Assembly (NCBI GenBank): GCA_019420325.1
Contig: JAHZHK010000039.1
Coordinates: 1-24,369 of the forward strand
DNA length: 24,369 bases
Reading direction: 5' to 3'
From: Coriobacteriaceae bacterium
Lineage (GTDB): Bacteria > Actinomycetota > Coriobacteriia > Coriobacteriales > UMGS124
This document shows positions 21,712 to 24,369 of the stretch, piece by piece. Below the pieces are notes generated by a model that saw only the letters and a program-made list of their open reading frames with translations, was not told the origin of the DNA and searched no databases. Numbering within the stretch: the stretch's first letter is position 1; each line of letters opens with the position of its first letter. Both the position numbers and the translations under genes were made by a program.

Positions 21712-23991
21712 ATGACACAAGACATCTCGCGCAGGGGCTTCTTCAAGGCCGCCGGCACCGCCGCAGCCGCCGCCGGCGCACTCAGCGTCACTGGTGCAGC
21801 GCTGGCCGAGCCTGCCGCGCCCGCCGCAGAGGCCGCCGCGCCCGCAGAGGCTGCAGCCCAGGACAAAACCGCCGTCTATCAGACGCTCGCCCAGCTCAAC
21901 CCCGACGACACGAGCGACTGGCGCTCCAACTCCATCGAGGACTTCACCAAGACGACGCTCTTCTCGCCCTGGCACCTCGGCAAGCTCGAGCTCAGCCACC
22001 GCATGGTAAAGTCGGCGGCCGGCTCGCTTTACCTGCCCGAAGTTACCGACGAGCGCATCATCGACGAGTACGTCGAGTTCATCAAGGGCGGCTGCGACTT
22101 CGTGTGGGTCGAGGACTACGCGAGCCTCATGCCCCACTACCCGGCCTCCTACAAGGTGCGCGACGCAAGCAACGCCATCCTCGACCAGGTGGCGGCCGCC
22201 GTTCACGAGGCGGGCGGCATGTGCGGCTACCAGCTGAGCCTCATGGGCGCCTCCTTCAGCGGCTTCGACGCCACCACGGCGCCCGAGTTCGCCTGCGCCG
22301 AGGCCGACGACCTCACGCTCGACGAGGTTAAGCAGGTGCAGCAGGACTTCATCGACGTGGCCGTCATGCTCAAGGACGCTGGTTTCGACGCCGTTGAGCT
22401 CAACGCCGCCGGCAACAACATCGGCCAGGCATTCCTGTCGCGCAACCGCAACCACCGCGAGGACGAGTACGGCCCGCAGAGCTTTGAGAACCGCGCACGC
22501 TTCGTGTGTGAGATTATCCAGGGCATCAAGAGCGCCTGCGGCGAGGACTTCCCCGTGCAGATCCTCATCAACGGCATTGAGGCCAACGACGTGAACCTGG
22601 GCCAGGACGAGGGCTTCACGACCGTCGAGGAGAACGTCGAGCTGTGCAAGCAGTTCGAGGCGGCCGGCGCCGACTCGCTGCACGTGCGCATCGGGCCTTA
22701 CGGCTACCACCCCTGCGAGTTCGCCGGCGACCTGTACTTCTCCGGCTACGGCATCAACGGCAACACCCGCTACGCCACGCAGTTCGACTTCGACCGTCAC
22801 TGGGAGGGCCTGCTCGACGGCTCGCACTCCGGCTGCGGCCTCATGCTCGAGGTTGCCGCGAAGATCAAGGCGGCCGTGAGCATCCCCGTGGGCTCGGTCA
22901 CCTACATGGATCCGGCTCATGCCCCGGACTTCTTTGAGAAGGCTCTGCAGGATGGTAAGGTCGACTTCTACAACATGACCCGCCCGCTCTACGCCGATCC
23001 CGACTACATCAACAAGCTGCGCGAAGGCAAGGTCGACGAGATCCGCCCGTGCAACCGTTGCCTGCACTGCCACTTCGACTTCGACGAGCAGGGCAACTTC
23101 TACGAGCACTGCCGCGTCAACGCCACGCGCATGCGCGCCTTCACGCCCGCCATGCCCGATGGCCCCGCCCTGCCCGCGCTCGACGGCGACCCCAAGAACA
23201 TCATGGTCGTAGGCGGCGGCGCAGCCGGCATGGAGGCCGCTCGCGTCGCGGCCCTGCGCGGGCACAGCGTCACGCTCTACGAGAAGCAGGGCTACCTGGG
23301 CGGCAAGCTGCCCTTCGCCGCTGCGGTCAAGGGCCAGCATGAGAACATCGCCGATCTCAACTCCTACCTGCAGCGCCAGCAGGAGGTTTGCGGCGTGAAC
23401 GTCGTCACTGGTCAGGAGGTCGACGCCGACTTCGTGCGCGCCCAGGCCCCCGATGTGCTGATTGAGGCAACCGGCGGCGTTGTCGTGCCCACCGGCCTTG
23501 CCGCAAGCGGCTCGACCAATGTGGTGCCCATCGAGGATATCCTTACTGCTGAGATTGGCAACGAGGTCACCATCGTGGGCTACGGTGCCCCGGCCGTGGA
23601 CGCCGCGTTCTACCTCATCGCCCAGGGCAAGCACGTCACCATCGTCATGGACCAGCCCTCCGCCGTGCTTGACAAGGGTCAGTCGGCCCATGTCAAGGAG
23701 GTCGTACTCCCGATGCTCTACGTCAAGGGCACCCGCGTGTGGGCCAACGCGACCGTGACCAACGTAGGCGAGGGTGAGATCACCATCAACGGCGACACTG
23801 GCTGCGACATCACCATCGCCTGCGACACCGTGATTGAGGCCTGCGAGCTTGCGGCCAACACCACGCTCGCTGACGCGCTTGGCTCCGAGATGACGGTTGT
23901 CACCGTGGGCGACGCCCTTGTCGACCCCGCCAAGCCCCACAACATCGCCGAGGCCATCGCCACCGGCAACCTGGCCGCCCGCGCAATCTAA
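21712..23991 (+). CDS. Tat-exported Old Yellow Enzyme/2,4-dienoyl-CoA reductase-like Fe-S flavoprotein
   Basis: This 759-residue protein has a Tat signal (ISRRGFFKAAG, then an Ala-rich segment), an OYE-type FMN TIM barrel (about 80-445; LFSPWHLGKLELSHRMV, REDEYGPQSFENRARF, NMTRPLYADPDY), a [4Fe-4S] motif C447-x2-C450-x2-C453-x13-C467 like that of trimethylamine dehydrogenase, then an FAD domain (IMVVGGGAAGMEAARVAALRG, about 497-517) and a second dinucleotide domain (VTIVGYGAPAVDAAFYL, about 620-636). The usual active-site H-x-A-H-x-Y-L is replaced by N231-A-A-G234-N-N236. The second dinucleotide motif reads GYGAPA instead of GxGxxG. Members reduce C=C bonds with NAD(P)H in the cytoplasm; here export and the altered sites suggest another electron donor and substrate. 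ATG 21712 lies after AAGGGAGAGG (21691-21700). Confidence 0.85.
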   Translation: MTQDISRRGFFKAAGTAAAAAGALSVTGAALAEPAAPAAEAAAPAEAAAQDKTAVYQTLAQLNPDDTSDWRSNSIEDFTKTTLFSPWHLGKLELSHRMVKSAAGSLYLPEVTDERIIDEYVEFIKGGCDFVWVEDYASLMPHYPASYKVRDASNAILDQVAAAVHEAGGMCGYQLSLMGASFSGFDATTAPEFACAEADDLTLDEVKQVQQDFIDVAVMLKDAGFDAVELNAAGNNIGQAFLSRNRNHREDEYGPQSFENRARFVCEIIQGIKSACGEDFPVQILINGIEANDVNLGQDEGFTTVEENVELCKQFEAAGADSLHVRIGPYGYHPCEFAGDLYFSGYGINGNTRYATQFDFDRHWEGLLDGSHSGCGLMLEVAAKIKAAVSIPVGSVTYMDPAHAPDFFEKALQDGKVDFYNMTRPLYADPDYINKLREGKVDEIRPCNRCLHCHFDFDEQGNFYEHCRVNATRMRAFTPAMPDGPALPALDGDPKNIMVVGGGAAGMEAARVAALRGHSVTLYEKQGYLGGKLPFAAAVKGQHENIADLNSYLQRQQEVCGVNVVTGQEVDADFVRAQAPDVLIEATGGVVVPTGLAASGSTNVVPIEDILTAEIGNEVTIVGYGAPAVDAAFYLIAQGKHVTIVMDQPSAVLDKGQSAHVKEVVLPMLYVKGTRVWANATVTNVGEGEITINGDTGCDITIACDTVIEACELAANTTLADALGSEMTVVTVGDALVDPAKPHNIAEAIATGNLAARAI

Positions 23992-24030
23992 CGCCCGCCG
24001 CCTAGACAGGCGAGCACGACAACCAATAAT

Positions 24031-24074
24031 CCCCGCGCGTCCGTCGCTCATCCGGCGGGCGCGCGGGGCTTTCT
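24031..24074. terminator. Strong terminator between convergent genes; dispersed repeat copy 2
   Basis: CCCCGCGCGTCCG (24031-24043) pairs with CGGCGGGCGCGCGGGG from 24053 to 24068, giving a 13-bp stem (one T.G wobble) followed by CTTTCTT. With its 5' flank (from 24013) it is the second copy of the 62-bp unit at 19315-19376. It serves the OYE-like gene and may also stop the converging minus-strand gene. Confidence 0.85.
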
Positions 24075-24084
24075 TACGGTTGAC

Positions 24085-24369
24085 CTACCACACGTTGATA
24101 ACCGTGGGGCACTTGTCCGTCTCCCAAACGAACTTGCCCCCATCGTCCTTCCAGTCATCTGCAATCTGGTCAAAGCTGCACGGATTCTTGGGCTCAAACC
24201 CGCCAGTCAGAGCGTAAATCACCGTGTAGCGGCCGGCGTTAAAGCAATGGCCGTTCGACATACCGCCCGGCATGTGCCAGTTGATACCGCCGCACAGATC
24301 GCCAGCCTGCATACCGGCAGCAAAAAGGTGCGGAATGGGGTTGCGATCGGCATCGATAACCTGGTAGTT
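24085..24369 (-). CDS. FAD-dependent oxidoreductase, C-terminal fragment (5' end outside window)
   Basis: On the minus strand the frame is open from the right edge to TAG at 24087-24085 and encodes the last 94 residues of a flavoprotein of the fumarate reductase/FAD_binding_2 family. VIDADRNPIPHLFAAG followed by MQAGDLCGGINW is the family's C-terminal FAD block (compare IPGLYAVGNTSGG in the protein at 9968), and GHCFNAGRYTVIYAL is the final helix. The tail contains two further cysteines (NPCSFDQ, DKCPTV) and ends in aromatic and aliphatic residues. The N-terminus and signal are not visible. It converges on the OYE-like gene across the terminator at 24031. Confidence 0.82.
   Translation of the reverse strand, partial: NYQVIDADRNPIPHLFAAGMQAGDLCGGINWHMPGGMSNGHCFNAGRYTVIYALTGGFEPKNPCSFDQIADDWKDDGGKFVWETDKCPTVINVW

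Overview
The window (about 24.4 kb, GC-rich) most resembles a gut or oral anaerobe of the Coriobacteriia, probably the family Eggerthellaceae. The reasons are several Tat-exported FAD or FMN oxidoreductases, a LuxR-type regulator with a large multi-membrane-span N-terminus beside one of them, and high-GC codon use with ATG/GTG starts behind AGGAGG-like ribosome sites. The genus is inferred from gene content; no rRNA or tRNA gene was seen.

Layout. 1-280: 3' end of an IS3-family transposase. 281-601: regulatory region with three matching dyads. 602-2185: Tat-exported FAD oxidoreductase 1. 2324-3181: MerR-type regulator. 3182-3420: AT-rich leader with two stem-loops, the second covering the ribosome site of the next gene. 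3421-7461: four-gene siderophore-type iron ABC transporter (two FecCD permeases, ATPase, Tat-exported binding protein) of the CeuBCDE/YclNOPQ type. 7576-7657: tandem hairpins between convergent genes. 7739-9645 (minus): two-module zinc-ribbon protein, nucleoside 2-deoxyribosyltransferase-like protein and LysR regulator. 9646-9967: divergent promoter region with two matching dyads. 9968-11665: Tat-exported FAD oxidoreductase 2, with a strong terminator. 11902-14338 (minus): LUD-domain protein, siderophore-esterase-like hydrolase and AraC regulator, with a 45-bp tandem repeat array ahead of the LUD gene. 14545-17535: second iron/siderophore-type ABC transporter (Tat-exported binding protein, one permease, ATPase). 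17536-18143: gene-free stretch with a long nested inverted repeat. 18144-19283: CobW-family GTPase. 19841-21535: membrane LuxR regulator. 21712-23991: Tat-exported Old Yellow Enzyme/dienoyl-CoA-reductase-like protein. 24085-24369 (minus): C-terminus of another FAD oxidoreductase, running off the window.

How it fits together. Two themes alternate. One is extracytoplasmic flavoenzymes, each near its own regulator (LysR, LuxR, possibly a DtxR-like factor), as expected for an anaerobe using different organic electron acceptors. The other is metal acquisition: two siderophore-type importers, an IroE/BesA-like esterase that could free iron from an imported trilactone siderophore, an AraC regulator between them, and a CobW metallochaperone-type GTPase. 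No siderophore synthesis gene is visible, so use of siderophores made by other organisms is the simplest reading.

The least ordinary observations are the ribosome-site-masking leader of the first iron operon, the exported OYE-like protein that has lost the usual His/His/Tyr active-site signature, the nested inverted repeat at 17855-17995, the 45-bp promoter repeats at 12516-12650, and perfect 17-bp palindromes ahead of two flavoenzyme genes.
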